In this document: piece after piece, positions 36,219-46,410 of the stretch
Layout of the letters: each line of letters opens with the position of its first letter
Numbering within the stretch: position 1 is the stretch's first letter
Origin: Zarea fungicola
Lineage: Eukaryota > Ascomycota > Sordariomycetes > Hypocreales > Cordycipitaceae
Length of the DNA stretch: 64,000 nucleotides
Direction: 5' to 3'
Assembly: GCA_900169235.1 (NCBI GenBank)
Contig: FWCC01000457.1
Span: 1-64,000 of the forward strand
Notes under the pieces: generated by a model
Database searches by the model: none
Told to the model about the DNA's origin: nothing
What the model saw: only the letters and a program-made list of their open reading frames with translations
Translations under genes and position numbers: made by a program

Positions 36219-36534
36219 ATGACTAGCCCCAAAGAGGCTCGCCCGCCTGTCAAGAGGGCGCTGAAGCCAGCGCCTCCAGTCAACATCGCCCACGTTCACT
36301 CCACCCGAGCCAAGGACGAAGTTGAGCTACTGACGCCACAAGGGTCCCACGTCGAACCTGGTGAGAGCCATTCCCCATCCAGTCCTGTACCCTGTTGTTC
36401 TTGTGAACTGCAACTTGATCCAATTGTTGCTGACTCTCCCAATGCTAATACCCGATTTAGAAGTCGTCCACATCAACACTAATGCTGTCCCGCAGCCGTT
36501 TCTAGATGCCGCTCTCCTTCAGCAAAAATTATAA
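36219..36534 (+). CDS. Candidate small protein, 71 aa, two exons
   Basis: Not recognised. Exon 1 is 36219-36360 and exon 2 is 36461-36534, joined by a 100-nt intron (GTGAGA donor, TTTAG acceptor, GCTAATA-like branch site). The spliced product is 71 residues: a basic, Pro/Lys-rich start (TSPKEARPPVKRALKP), a mixed middle, and a C-terminus ending FLDAALLQQKL. No signal peptide, membrane segment or known domain. Support comes from a pyrimidine-rich leader ending just before the ATG, a good intron with branch site, and an in-frame stop soon after. Without splicing, the frame would read a less ordered, Pro/Cys-rich sequence to 36482. It is divergent from the Leu3-like gene. It could be a conserved microprotein or a spurious model. 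Confidence 0.5.
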
Positions 36535-37476
36535 ATTTGCTAGTTGCATGAGTTGGCTTTGGACATGCTGTCTCGTCTCAGGTTTCTGTCAAAAGCAGTT
36601 GAATACACTGGCCAGAGGCATTTGGTTGGTGGAGCTTATGCGGCGTATGTTTCTCCTGTAATAAACGATACTGGTACTTACACATTCTGCAGGGGGCACA
36701 GTCATCGGTTCCAGACCCTGGTGTCCAAGCTATGGTTCGAAGAAGTTGCACCGATGAACAGAATGGTGACCCTGGTCGCGCTTTGCTGCTTACGTATTAT
36801 ATGCGCATGATCGGACCTGTGATCCGGTGTAGAAGCACGGCACGGCAACAAGGGTAGTAGGGCGGCACCAACAGTTGTGCAGGTCACACGCTTCATTTAA
36901 ATCCTTGACCGTCCTACAGAGAAGCAACCACGATGAGTGCGCGGGGTTCCAACTCCGCGATCAACAATTAGATGGGTGACTGAGCACTAAAGGTGGGAGG
37001 AAATTCCACATTTCATTGCGCGCGACTGTCATTTATCTCATCAGTGCGGTTCTGCTCCATGGACTGTGACCGGTTAGTTAATTCGAGAAATACGTCCACA
37101 GCAGCCTCAATCAGACAATCGAACTCTTTTTTCCCCCGCTGCGAGTATCAATACAATGAAATGACCGAATCACTACTCCATTGTATATTACTTAAACCCA
37201 GTTGACCACCAAGGCAGCGGAACAGTGGCAGACGGCCCACTGCGCTCTAGGGTACAGCTGCAGTTGTCCATATCGATAAGACATGCCTCACGTAATCACT
37301 CCCAAGTGTGCTAGGAAATTTTGACAATCCAAGGAGAAAGAGAGAGCAAGCTTCAAGAGCTACTAGAGCCATCATCGTCATCGTAAAACTTGGCCATTTA
37401 CCAACCGAGCATTTTTTCGACACCGACTTCCCTATACCACATTTCCCATCTAAGCCCCATTATAAACCCATACACA
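36535..37476. other. Intergenic region upstream of TIM10
   Basis: No gene is supported. The open frame at 36544-36810 starts at TTG and has no family features. A patch near 36900-36990 slightly recalls the 3' part of 5S rRNA but does not hold up. Confidence 0.5.
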
Positions 37477-38019
37477 ATGTCTTTCCTCGGAATGGGCCGT
37501 CCTCAACCTACCTCGGAGCAGAAGATTGCTGCCGTTGAGGGCGAGATGCGCATGATGGCTGACACCTACAACCGGTAAGCAGTATCCTCAGCCATTCCAA
37601 CCGCGCACCCTCCTGGGAAGTCTGGGCCTGTTTCGGCGGATGCGCCTACGATGCAATGTAACTCTCGTGGCGCATTGCAAGCAATAAATGAATACGATTG
37701 CTTAGCACTTGCCACAATATGTGTCGCAACAAAATAGGGAGACAGGCCAGTCAAGAACAGATGGGCAATTTGAATCAGGCAGTATCGCCATCATTGATCT
37801 TAGCTAACAGCTACAAATAATAGTCTGCAAAAGGCATGCCAGAAGAAGTGCATCCCCACCGACTACCGCGAGGGTGAGCTCAACAAGGGCGAATCCGTCT
37901 GCCTCGACCGCTGCACCGCCAAGTATCTCGACACCTCGATGAAGGTCAGCGAGATTATGCAGCAGCAGGGTGCCCAGCAGGGCGCCGGTGCTGGCGGTAG
38001 CAGTGGTGGCCTCTTCTAA
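37477..38019 (+). CDS. TIM10: Mitochondrial import inner membrane translocase subunit Tim10
   Basis: Small Tim chaperone of the mitochondrial intermembrane space; with Tim9 it ferries hydrophobic carrier and outer-membrane precursors. Two exons, 37477-37574 and 37824-38019, give 97 residues. The twin CX3C signature is present: CQKKC and, 16 residues further on, CLDRC, both encoded by exon 2. Exon 1 supplies the N-terminal helix ([20 protein letters not shown]). The C-terminus is a Gln/Gly-rich tail ending GGLF. The intron is long for this region, 249 nt. Length and cysteine spacing fit the family. Confidence 0.96.
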
Positions 38020-38779
38020 ATCTCGAATTAGAAAGTCAATACCCGAAATACGCGACAGCCATTAATGAGAAGGCCGGCCTGATACGAAGAATAGTCATCT
38101 CTCCTTTCTCACTTCAGATCTTTGGACAACTATCAATTGCAGAAAAATCAAACCAAAATCAAAAAGAACAGCAAAAGATTAAGAACTGATAAAAAAAACA
38201 CTTGTTACATTACTTGTACAATAGAATACAGCCCTATGGTTGGGGGAACTTTGGGATTGCTTGGATTATTTACTTGAAAGAAAACAACACGACGAAAAGA
38301 GATTATAGACTTGCATAGAGATCTGCAAGGAAAGAGGAGTTTTTGCGCTGGGATACGCATCATGTTATGATGTATTCAGTAGAAGTGACAAGGAATACGA
38401 CAAAGAAAATCTCAACCATGCAACAGTTAATCTAATGAAATACTCTTATGAAAAGCTATGCCGTCATCCTAAATAACGACACCCTAGTGCTAATCATCGC
38501 GCTGCAGGAGGACTCCCTCTATGAGAAAATAAATCTCGTAATTTAAATGTGTTATCAAATGCCATGTCGGACATCCTTCCAGATAGACCGCAGACTTATC
38601 TCTATGCAGTTTCCCTGGTAAAAGTATGTGCTAGGTGGTGGCTACTAATAGATGCTATGCTCCCAGACTCCGCGCATGCAGCAAGTCAATCAATCTATAC
38701 AATTATGAAATTCTTCCCCATCAACAAACAAATGGAAAGGGAATAGGTATAATGAGCAGAAAGAAAACGACAAAGAATC
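38020..38779. other. Convergent A/T-rich 3' region
   Basis: Spacer between the 3' ends of TIM10 and the STB6-like gene; A/T-rich, no gene seen. Confidence 0.6.
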
Positions 38780-41489
38780 TTACACGGACCGAGTAATGTT
38801 CGGTCCCGTTCCTACCCCCGTCAGCGTCCGCACAAGCCAATGCGGCCAGCTCTCCGTCTCGAGCTGCGTTTTCAGCTCCTCGGCTCTCTTCTCCACGTCC
38901 GCCACCTGCCGTTCAAAGACTAAAATGCCGTCTTCGACGTCGTGGACTTTGACAACCAGAGCATTGATCTCGTACTCGAGCCGCGCGATCATCGTTTCCA
39001 ACTCCTTGATGCTGTGCTCAAGGCTCCGCTGCTCTTCCGCGATGATGCCCTCGGAATCGAGGCGCACGCGCTCGCAGGCCTCGTTGAGTTGGTGGTACAT
39101 AATCTGAATTTCAGCGACGTCTTTGCCGTAGCGATCGTCCAGGGCAGCGACGAGCTTGATCTGTTCCCCGACCCAGGGTCCAATGCCATTCACCACAAGG
39201 TCCATCTGCTCTGCGAGTCGTCCCAGGACCTCGGTCTGCGCGGCGGCCGCGCCATCATCGTCGGTCAGCTCATGAAGCAGGTTGATTTCTTCCCAGTCAA
39301 GAATGGCCTCCTCTGCGTCACCAAAGGACAGTCGGCGCGGGTATCGGTTCTCATTCGGCGTGCAGTTTACCAAATCTCGGGGGTTTGGCGAGCTATGCCG
39401 CCGACACATCCTTAGGTGTTTTTGGTCCCCAGTCCTCTCCGCTTCTAGAAGTGGCCCTTCCAAGTCAGTTTCGTCTATAGCCGAGCGAACAGCCGATGGT
39501 GCCCTGGAAAGAACGTCTTCGCGCACTTCTGTGCCAATGGCTTCCAGATTCCCGATGGCAGAACTTTTGGAAATTTCCCCCAACTGAGTTTTGTTCTGAG
39601 AAAACGTAGTGTCTGCTGAAGCGGGCTCCAAATGAGTTCCCTGTAGCCCTCGGAGAGCTTCAGGATCACCACGGCGCAGTGCGGCCAGGTACTCCTCAGG
39701 CGTTTCCTTCCATGTAAAAGCTCTCCCTATCGAAGAAGGGCCTGCCACGATGCCCGAGGCGCGTGCACTGTCTATGCCAAGGTTCAGAGTGTGCAGGTTA
39801 TCAAGCACATCATCCCTGTTAGCGCTCGATGGCCATCGCCCATGGGCTCTGCGGCTGGCGCCAACAGCATCCTTGATACGACCGAGGCCAGACTTTGCGT
39901 TTCCCGCCACACTCTGGAAAACTGTTCTGCGGGTGCCATCACGATCACCATAGCTATCGTACGTGGTACTTGTAGCGATTCTACTTGGTGGTGCAGATTG
40001 GGTATCTTCGGCTCGTCGGAGGACGACTTCATCATCTGGTTGCTGTCCGGTTGTCCTCCTCGATACAGGAGCTGAAAGCTCACCCCTCCCATGAATAAGA
40101 TGATGCCCCACCTCATGATCCAAATCGCGGGATTCTAGAGGAGCCCGACGCTGCTTGCCATACCACAGCCACTTGGGTTGCTCTCCGTAGACTAGCTTCA
40201 CGAACCGATCAAGATCTAGTGTTTCGATATCAGCAAGACCGCCTTTGTCCTTGCCGGAAACCATGTCCATTACAATCTCGCCTCTTTTGCCACCAATTTC
40301 AGTCACGGTAGATTTGACTGCCTTTTGGACGCCCCAACCCTCACCGGCGGCGGCTTTGGCGGTATAGTTGTGCAGGCGAAAGAGTGTCTGTCGATCGAGA
40401 CGCCTCGTCTTGTCCAGCTTCTGAGCCTTTTGAAAATATGAGATGCCTCGTTTTGTGCTTTCAATGTCGAAGACATCCTTTGAGACGGGGGCACCCTGCC
40501 AGCTAAGGCGGTTCCTTGCCCCCATGAGCATACCAAGAAGAGCCGCGACAGTAGACGGGCCCAGGATGCCGTCGGATGGCTCATAGTTGTAGTGCTCGGC
40601 TCCAATGACAGTCCACCAGTCGCTAACAGCGGCTTCTGTGACATCGCAAAGCAGACCATCTATGTATTCTGGCTCCAGCTTATCAAACATGTACAGTGCA
40701 ACTTGGCATAGCTTGACTAGTTCTGTCACGGACTGCATGAATGGAATGCGCTCAGAGGTCTTGTATAATTGGTGGAATTTTGAGCGCGTTGCTTCGGTTG
40801 GTTCAGTGAGCGTCAGGCCGGAGCGGCCAGAACACCCTAGTCGTTTCAAATCCTCATTGACAATAAATGTTTGGCGATGCTTTCGGATGTCACCGTCAGG
40901 AACCGAAATGACAGTGAGAGAGGACGGAAAGTTGCTGAGGTTTGTTACCAGCAGCTGGCCCTGGCCCGTCTCCTTTGGGCGCGCATGGTACTGGTTGGCA
41001 GCTTTGAAGTAGAGCCTCAACCTTGCAGACCATAACGTGTCATCGGCCGGTATAGCAAGAATGCCAGCTGATATGCGGTCCTTTCCGTCGCCGGTGTGTG
41101 TCGCCACAACGAGAGTAGGAGACTTGCGAGAGCATGCCCACTGCTCGACTAAATAAAGCTCGTATCCGTAAAGAAAAGTATGTCGCTCGACCAGGGAGAC
41201 GTGTTGCTCATTTTCAAGGAACCTGAGAAGATGAGGAAAAATGCGGGTTAGCTGTTTGGTGGCAGACTTTTGCGTTTGAGCCAGCATACCTGAAAGCTAC
41301 AGGGTCAGGAAAGATGACATGTCTCTTTGGTATAACCGCGCCAGCCAGTGCCTGCGCTGCAGAATCTCGAATCTGCATGTCTGTAGAGGGATCCTGTCCA
41401 TCGCGGACACCGGATCTTGGCTGCCTTGAATGTTCTTCGTCCCGGGGGCGACCGTCCAGCGGTATGGGCGTGGGTATCATGAAGGACAT
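38780..41489 (-). CDS. STB6-like protein (Sin3-binding protein family)
   Basis: Two exons, 41489-41290 and 41222-38780, with a 67-nt intron, give 880 residues. The conserved block starts at the exon junction (FPDPVAFRFLENEQHV) and runs about 360 residues, with GYELYLVEQWACSRKSPTL, YHARPKETG, LKRLGCSGRSGLTL, KFHQLYKTSERIPF and AALLGMLMGARNRLS as landmarks. This is the N-terminal domain I associate with fungal STB6/STB2-like proteins; yeast Stb2 and Stb6 were found as Sin3-binding proteins. The central part is Ser/Arg-rich and likely disordered. The last ~150 residues form a long coiled coil (heptads of Leu/Val/Glu) before a short basic tail. Biochemical role unknown; link to histone-deacetylase repression is by family name only. 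Its promoter is shared with RMD5. Confidence 0.87.
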
Positions 41490-42414
41490 GGTGTGGACAG
41501 AAGCCTCCGAGGCGCACGAAGAGCTTATAGAGACATTTTCAGAAACGCATGTGGTATGCTAGGCAGGTTACACACTTTGACGTCGTGGCGGGCAATGGTC
41601 ACACCAAGCCGAGAAGTCGAGTGGCATGTGATGTAATTGCTAGCTCGTGAAGGTGGGCGAACTAACACAGGACGCCATTGGTATTTTTTGACAAGTTGGA
41701 GTAACACCAGAGACACCAGAGACAAGAGTGGCGCGAGCGCCTGAGCACTGCCACTGGCGAACCCGGGCCAGTAGCGTGGGCGGGTATGGAGTACCAGAGG
41801 GGCTACTGATATTTCAATACCGGGGCGATTGTGGAAGTGAAGTGCATCATCTAGTGATCGGACTGGTTCGAGCAGAAACAAATTATTATTGTAGGATTGA
41901 AAAAAAAAAAGCATTTATTTTAGTTTAATCATGACCAAAAAATTGAGTATGTATTTCTTATCTGCGTAATCTTGTCAAGAGCAGAATGAGGAGGGGGCAA
42001 GAAACACACGGGAATCGGAATCAAGAGGCCGTTGGCGCTCCTCTTTAAAGACCGGTTCGGTGCATGCCTGCAGTGGAACCCACGGCCAAACCACTGCGCC
42101 AGCTCCCAGCCGCTATGGTGGTGTACTGGTAAGCGGTGATTGCCTTGCTTGATAACTACGCTAAGCTGGAGACAGCCCAGAGCCCGTTACGTCTCGAACA
42201 CTGACAACTAGTTAGTTGGAAGCTTTTTGCCTCGTTACCTCTTCAAGTGCGTTTCTACGTACTCTCAAAATTGTCATCGAGCATGCAGTGAGTGGCCAGA
42301 TTTCAGGATATATAAAAACAGCTGGTCCTACACCGCCAAAGGCCAAACGTGGTCACACTATTTCAACTCCGTCGCTGCCATTCGGACTGCCCCAACACCA
42401 CCAATCCTTTCGCC
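41490..42414. other. Divergent promoter between STB6-like and RMD5 genes
   Basis: About 0.9 kb between two start codons. No gene is supported; the minus frame at 41525-41914 has no family features. Likely holds both promoters. Confidence 0.6.
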
Positions 42415-43900
42415 ATGGCAGACGACACCGTCTCGCCATTTGGGCCGCTTCTGCTGGAGCTGGCAAGGATGCGAAAGTCTAATCTTACAACCGCTATCGA
42501 CGGCGTGGATAAGATAATTGATCTGCTAAGCGCTGCTCGGGAGCAGGTCGCTGCTGGTATGCAAGACGTCACTCGCTGCCGCTGGAGGAGAGCTCCATGA
42601 CCTGACTGACGGCCCGTGCAATAGAGGACGATAGCCACAGAACCATGATGGCTTTGACGACACTACAAAATCCAGTCAAGACCCATCTCGAAGCAATAAA
42701 CTCGGATTTAAAAGATGTCAATAAAGCACAGAAAGGGTTCGGCAAGGCACTCGACAAGGTGCGACATTCATCCTCTAACCCGACACTCCCGCTCGTACTA
42801 ACTGACGATGCTCACAGGCTATGCCACAACGTCACCTACCGATGGAAACAGACGCCATGGCCGACAAAGCACCATTGATAAATCGAGCCATTGCAATGCA
42901 TCTCCTCCGCGAGGGCCAGTTTTCCGTTGCCTCAACCTTTGTACGAGAGTCACGCGAGAACCCACTCGAATCACAGCACTGGCAACGGCAAACCCCAACA
43001 CCCTCCCAGGTCGATGCTGATGGCGACGACGACATGCATGGGCCTGACGACGATGAAGATAAAGACGACAACTTCCACCGGCATCAACACGACGATGATA
43101 CCCTCCAGCATATGACGGACTCGCTCGACGGCGGCCACCACAGCGGCCTGCAACACAAATTTGCAGAAATGTACAGTATCCTGAGCGAGCTCCGACACCG
43201 GAACCTCACCCCAGCAATAGAATGGGCAAACCAAAACAACGAACAACTCGAGGCCAAGGGAAGCAACCTCGAATTTGAGCTCTGCAAGCTACAGTACGTC
43301 TGGCTCTTCAAGGGCCCTGCCGTCAACGGGCTCCCCGACGACGCCCACAACGGCCACGGGGGTGCTCTCCTCTACGCCCGAAACCACCTGAGCCGCTTCC
43401 AATCCCGTCACCTGCAGGAGATCCAGCAGCTCTGCTGCGCCATTGTCTTTGCACCCAACATTGAGGCCTCGCCCTACCGGCGTATCTTTGAGACGGAGTC
43501 AGCGTTTGAGGACGTCTCGGCCACGTTTACGCGCGAATTCTGCTCGCTCTTGGGTCTTGCCGCCGAGTCGCCCCTATATGTCGCCGTGACGGCGGGCGCG
43601 ATTGCGCTGCCTCGGCTGATCAAGTACACGACATACATGAAGGAGAAGAAGACGGAGTGGACAACGGAGAATGAGCTCGCGTTTGAGACGCCGCTGCCGC
43701 CGTCCATGATTTACCACCCCATCTTTGTCTGCCCCGTCAGTAAAGAGCAGACGACGGAGACGAACCCGCCGATGATGCTGCCCTGCGGTCACGTCATATG
43801 CCGCGACAGTCTTAGGAACATTGCCAAGGGCACACGGTGCAAGTGTCCGTATTGTCCAACCGAGGGCCATGTAAAGGATGCTATTCAAATCACTCTGTAA
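42415..43900 (+). CDS. RMD5: GID/CTLH E3 ubiquitin ligase subunit Rmd5 (Gid2)
   Basis: RING-like subunit of the GID/CTLH ubiquitin ligase, which in yeast degrades gluconeogenic enzymes when glucose returns. Three exons, 42415-42556, 42625-42758 and 42818-43900, give 452 residues; introns are 68 and 59 nt. Domain order fits the family: N-terminal helical part, LisH-like segment about 113-137 (INRAIAMHLLREGQFSVAS), an acidic low-complexity insert about 155-195, CTLH about 204-260 (EMYSILSELRHRNLTPAIEW), CRA region, then the degenerate Gid-type RING near 397-440 (CPVSKEQ...PCGHVICRDSL...CPYCP). As usual for Gid2, the first zinc site is incomplete compared with classical RINGs. The first two exons are needed for the conserved N-terminal helices, so the start at 42415 is preferred over the internal ATG at 42821. 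Confidence 0.95.
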
Positions 43901-44956
43901 CAGGGAAGAATGACGACCTCGCCTACCAACCTTTTAATGGGAGGGAGGGGAGAGCATGACAGTGAGAGAACGAGGTTCTGTATAGGTTCTGAGACCAAAA
44001 GCAAACCTATGTATTACAGCCAGATGCTTTGGTGTGTTGGAGATGAACGGAGGATGAAAGGGAACAGGTAACAACAACCAGGCCCAGTAACGAATTCTTG
44101 TCTGGAGGCATACACCAGATTTTTATGACGGATTGTTTTTTTTTATGAGGGTTGGAGTCTTATGGAGTTTACGATATGGGAGTCTTATCCCTTCTTGCTT
44201 TGGTTACATATTCCCTCGGGAAGTCACAACTTGTTGACGTCAGTTGGACAATAGTAAAAAATCCATCATTTCATATTGCCAGATCTTACTATTAAGTGAC
44301 GCAACGCAACAACGCTTTGTACATTTTAGAACTTGATTCCCTAAACCCAGACCAGAGTTATTCACGCCGGGATGCACTATTTTCATCCCAATATGCCACA
44401 TTTAAACCCCCTGAACATCGTGGAACTGGGCATTCTCGACTAGAAGCACTATATTATCCTCTAATTCGCGGTGCTCGATAAGCCAAAACGTCTGCGTCCA
44501 TCCCAAAACTCTCTTGCTCCTTGCTTCTCTCCATATTGGAGCGACGCACAAAATTAAAACGAAAAAAAAGATCCCAAAAATGAGAGTTCACTATCATCTA
44601 TTGTCCTGTCTCCTCCAGATGAAAAGCCGTGGGAAAGGAAAGGCACGTAGAGCATATAAAAAATGAAAAGGAAAGTTGGGCTCGTAAGCCAGTGGGGATA
44701 TAAAGTATATTTTTTTCTTGTCGCCGGTCTATACACTGGAAAACCGCACGGAAAAGACCTTGAATGGAAAATTTGAGCCTGCTCAAGCTCCCAAAAATTC
44801 TTCCCATGACGGCTGGCGTAGAAAAAGTAGAACGAGGGTGGTGGTGGTTGGGGGATACATTCCAGTCGTTTCACGTCGTCACACTGCCTTTTGCTTTGTA
44901 CATGTTACAAATCCATATCTGGTCGATCTGGTTTTGTTTACTCCTCTCGTCCTTTT
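43901..44956. other. Convergent 3' region
   Basis: Between the stop codons of RMD5 and the UPF0658 gene. A/T-rich with T and A runs; no gene seen. Confidence 0.6.
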
Positions 44957-46410
44957 TTAGTCAATCGTCATGCGATTAGGAATAGGTGTCTTCACATCGT
45001 TTAGGCTAAACGAAGTTGAGTCCGGCCGTTCCTCTACCTTCTTGCTCGACTGAAGGTGGGGCTTCAGACCACAGCCAAAGTTGTTCATGCAAATAATGGC
45101 ATTCACAATAGTGAGGAGGATGAGCAGAATGGTGATGACGGCAAAGGCGGTCAGGGATCGTCGGACTGCAAAGTAAAGCTCTCTTTTGCTCGGTTGATAA
45201 ATGCGAGCCAATTTGAAAACAAAGTATACAAGACCACCGACATAGAATACTAGGGTGATGATCATGCCGGGCTTGTTTTCCCTCTTGGTGAAGAAAGCGG
45301 CAGCGAGGAGGATGACAATAGTGACGGGAATAGAGGCGACGGTAACGGCGAATTCAGGATCAGATTTCTTGGCGACGACAACAACAAACTGGATAATGAA
45401 GCCGAGGAAGAAGAAGAAATCAAATTTAAGGAGAGCAATGTAAATCTATCCAAAGAGTTAGCAATGAGTTAGGGCGTATATGTTGTGGGGGGATTGCATT
45501 ATCCGTACTTGGTAGTGAAAGAATCGCTTCTTCATGCGATAGTCTGCGCCAATATTCTTGAGAATATCCCAAGCAAACTCCTGGTAGAGTTTCCAAGCGC
45601 AGAATGCCATGCCAATCGTGGCGAGAGCAATGATGGCTGGGGTTGCAATGAGGAAAGCCTTGATGTCACCCCATAGCTCAGGTGAGGTAATGCCTGGAGC
45701 AAGCGCGTTTGCACCGGCTAGTTTGGAAATGGCGCTTTGAATTTGGTCGACCTGAATGGCAGTGTAGACGAGCAGGGCGAGGTTGGCGATGCAGACGCCG
45801 ATGACCTGAATAGTGTTCTTCATGCGGAGGGCATCCCAAACGATAACCAGCTCGTAGAGGAAGCCGAAAATGAATAGAGTAAGGAAAGTCGGGATTGTAA
45901 GATATTGGGACTGGACATCGGAGTCATTAACGTGCGGGCCGAGGCTGAGCTGGAATTTGCCAAAGACGTAGCTGTGACGGGTGAAATTGCTTTGTTAGCT
46001 GGGCACGGGTGGTGGGAGATGAGGCGCGGCCCAAGTGAGCTGCGTCGAGGCAAATCTTTGTGCTATACCACTTACCCTTCAAAGGCGAGGCAAATAATGG
46101 CCTGAAGACCAGTCACAGTCATAAAAGCAGCAGGCCATTTGCGTTTGAGAACTTCTGTGCTGCTGTGGTGGGTATTGGCGGCCGGCGTCAAGCCTTCACG
46201 GCCAACGAAGCCCTGGTCGAAGTCTTCCGTCATGTGCGCGTTTTCAGCGTATGTCGGTTGGGCGAGCGAAGGCTGGGTAAAAGCGTCGTTGGGGTAAGCG
46301 GAACCGGACTGGTCGTGACCATAGTTTTCTTGGTAATGCATGCCCTGCTCAGCAAAGCCAGGATCGGCGCCGAGCAAAGACTTGCGAGATTCGAGTCTGG
46401 TGGCCACCAT
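44957..46410 (-). CDS. UPF0658 family Golgi-type multi-pass membrane protein
   Basis: Three exons, 46410-46076, 45971-45509 and 45445-44957, with introns of 104 and 63 nt, give 428 residues. The first ~90 residues are polar and presumably cytosolic; then several membrane spans follow, starting with WPAAFMTVTGLQAIICLAFE across intron 1. Landmarks I associate with the family are FLTLFIFGFLYELVIVWDAL, KNTIQVIGVCIANLALL, EFAWDILKNIGADYRMK, and IYIALLKFDFFFFLGF, which begins exactly at exon 3. The C-terminus is a short polar tail. S. pombe members were placed at the Golgi; molecular function is unknown. The start ATG has a good context (CCACCATGG on the minus strand). Confidence 0.9.

Noticed and set aside
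36890..36995. Resemblance to the 3' part of a 5S rRNA gene (tgggtgac and nearby bases)
   Set aside because: Only a short match; the 5' half and the internal control region are not found, so it is not even a convincing pseudogene.
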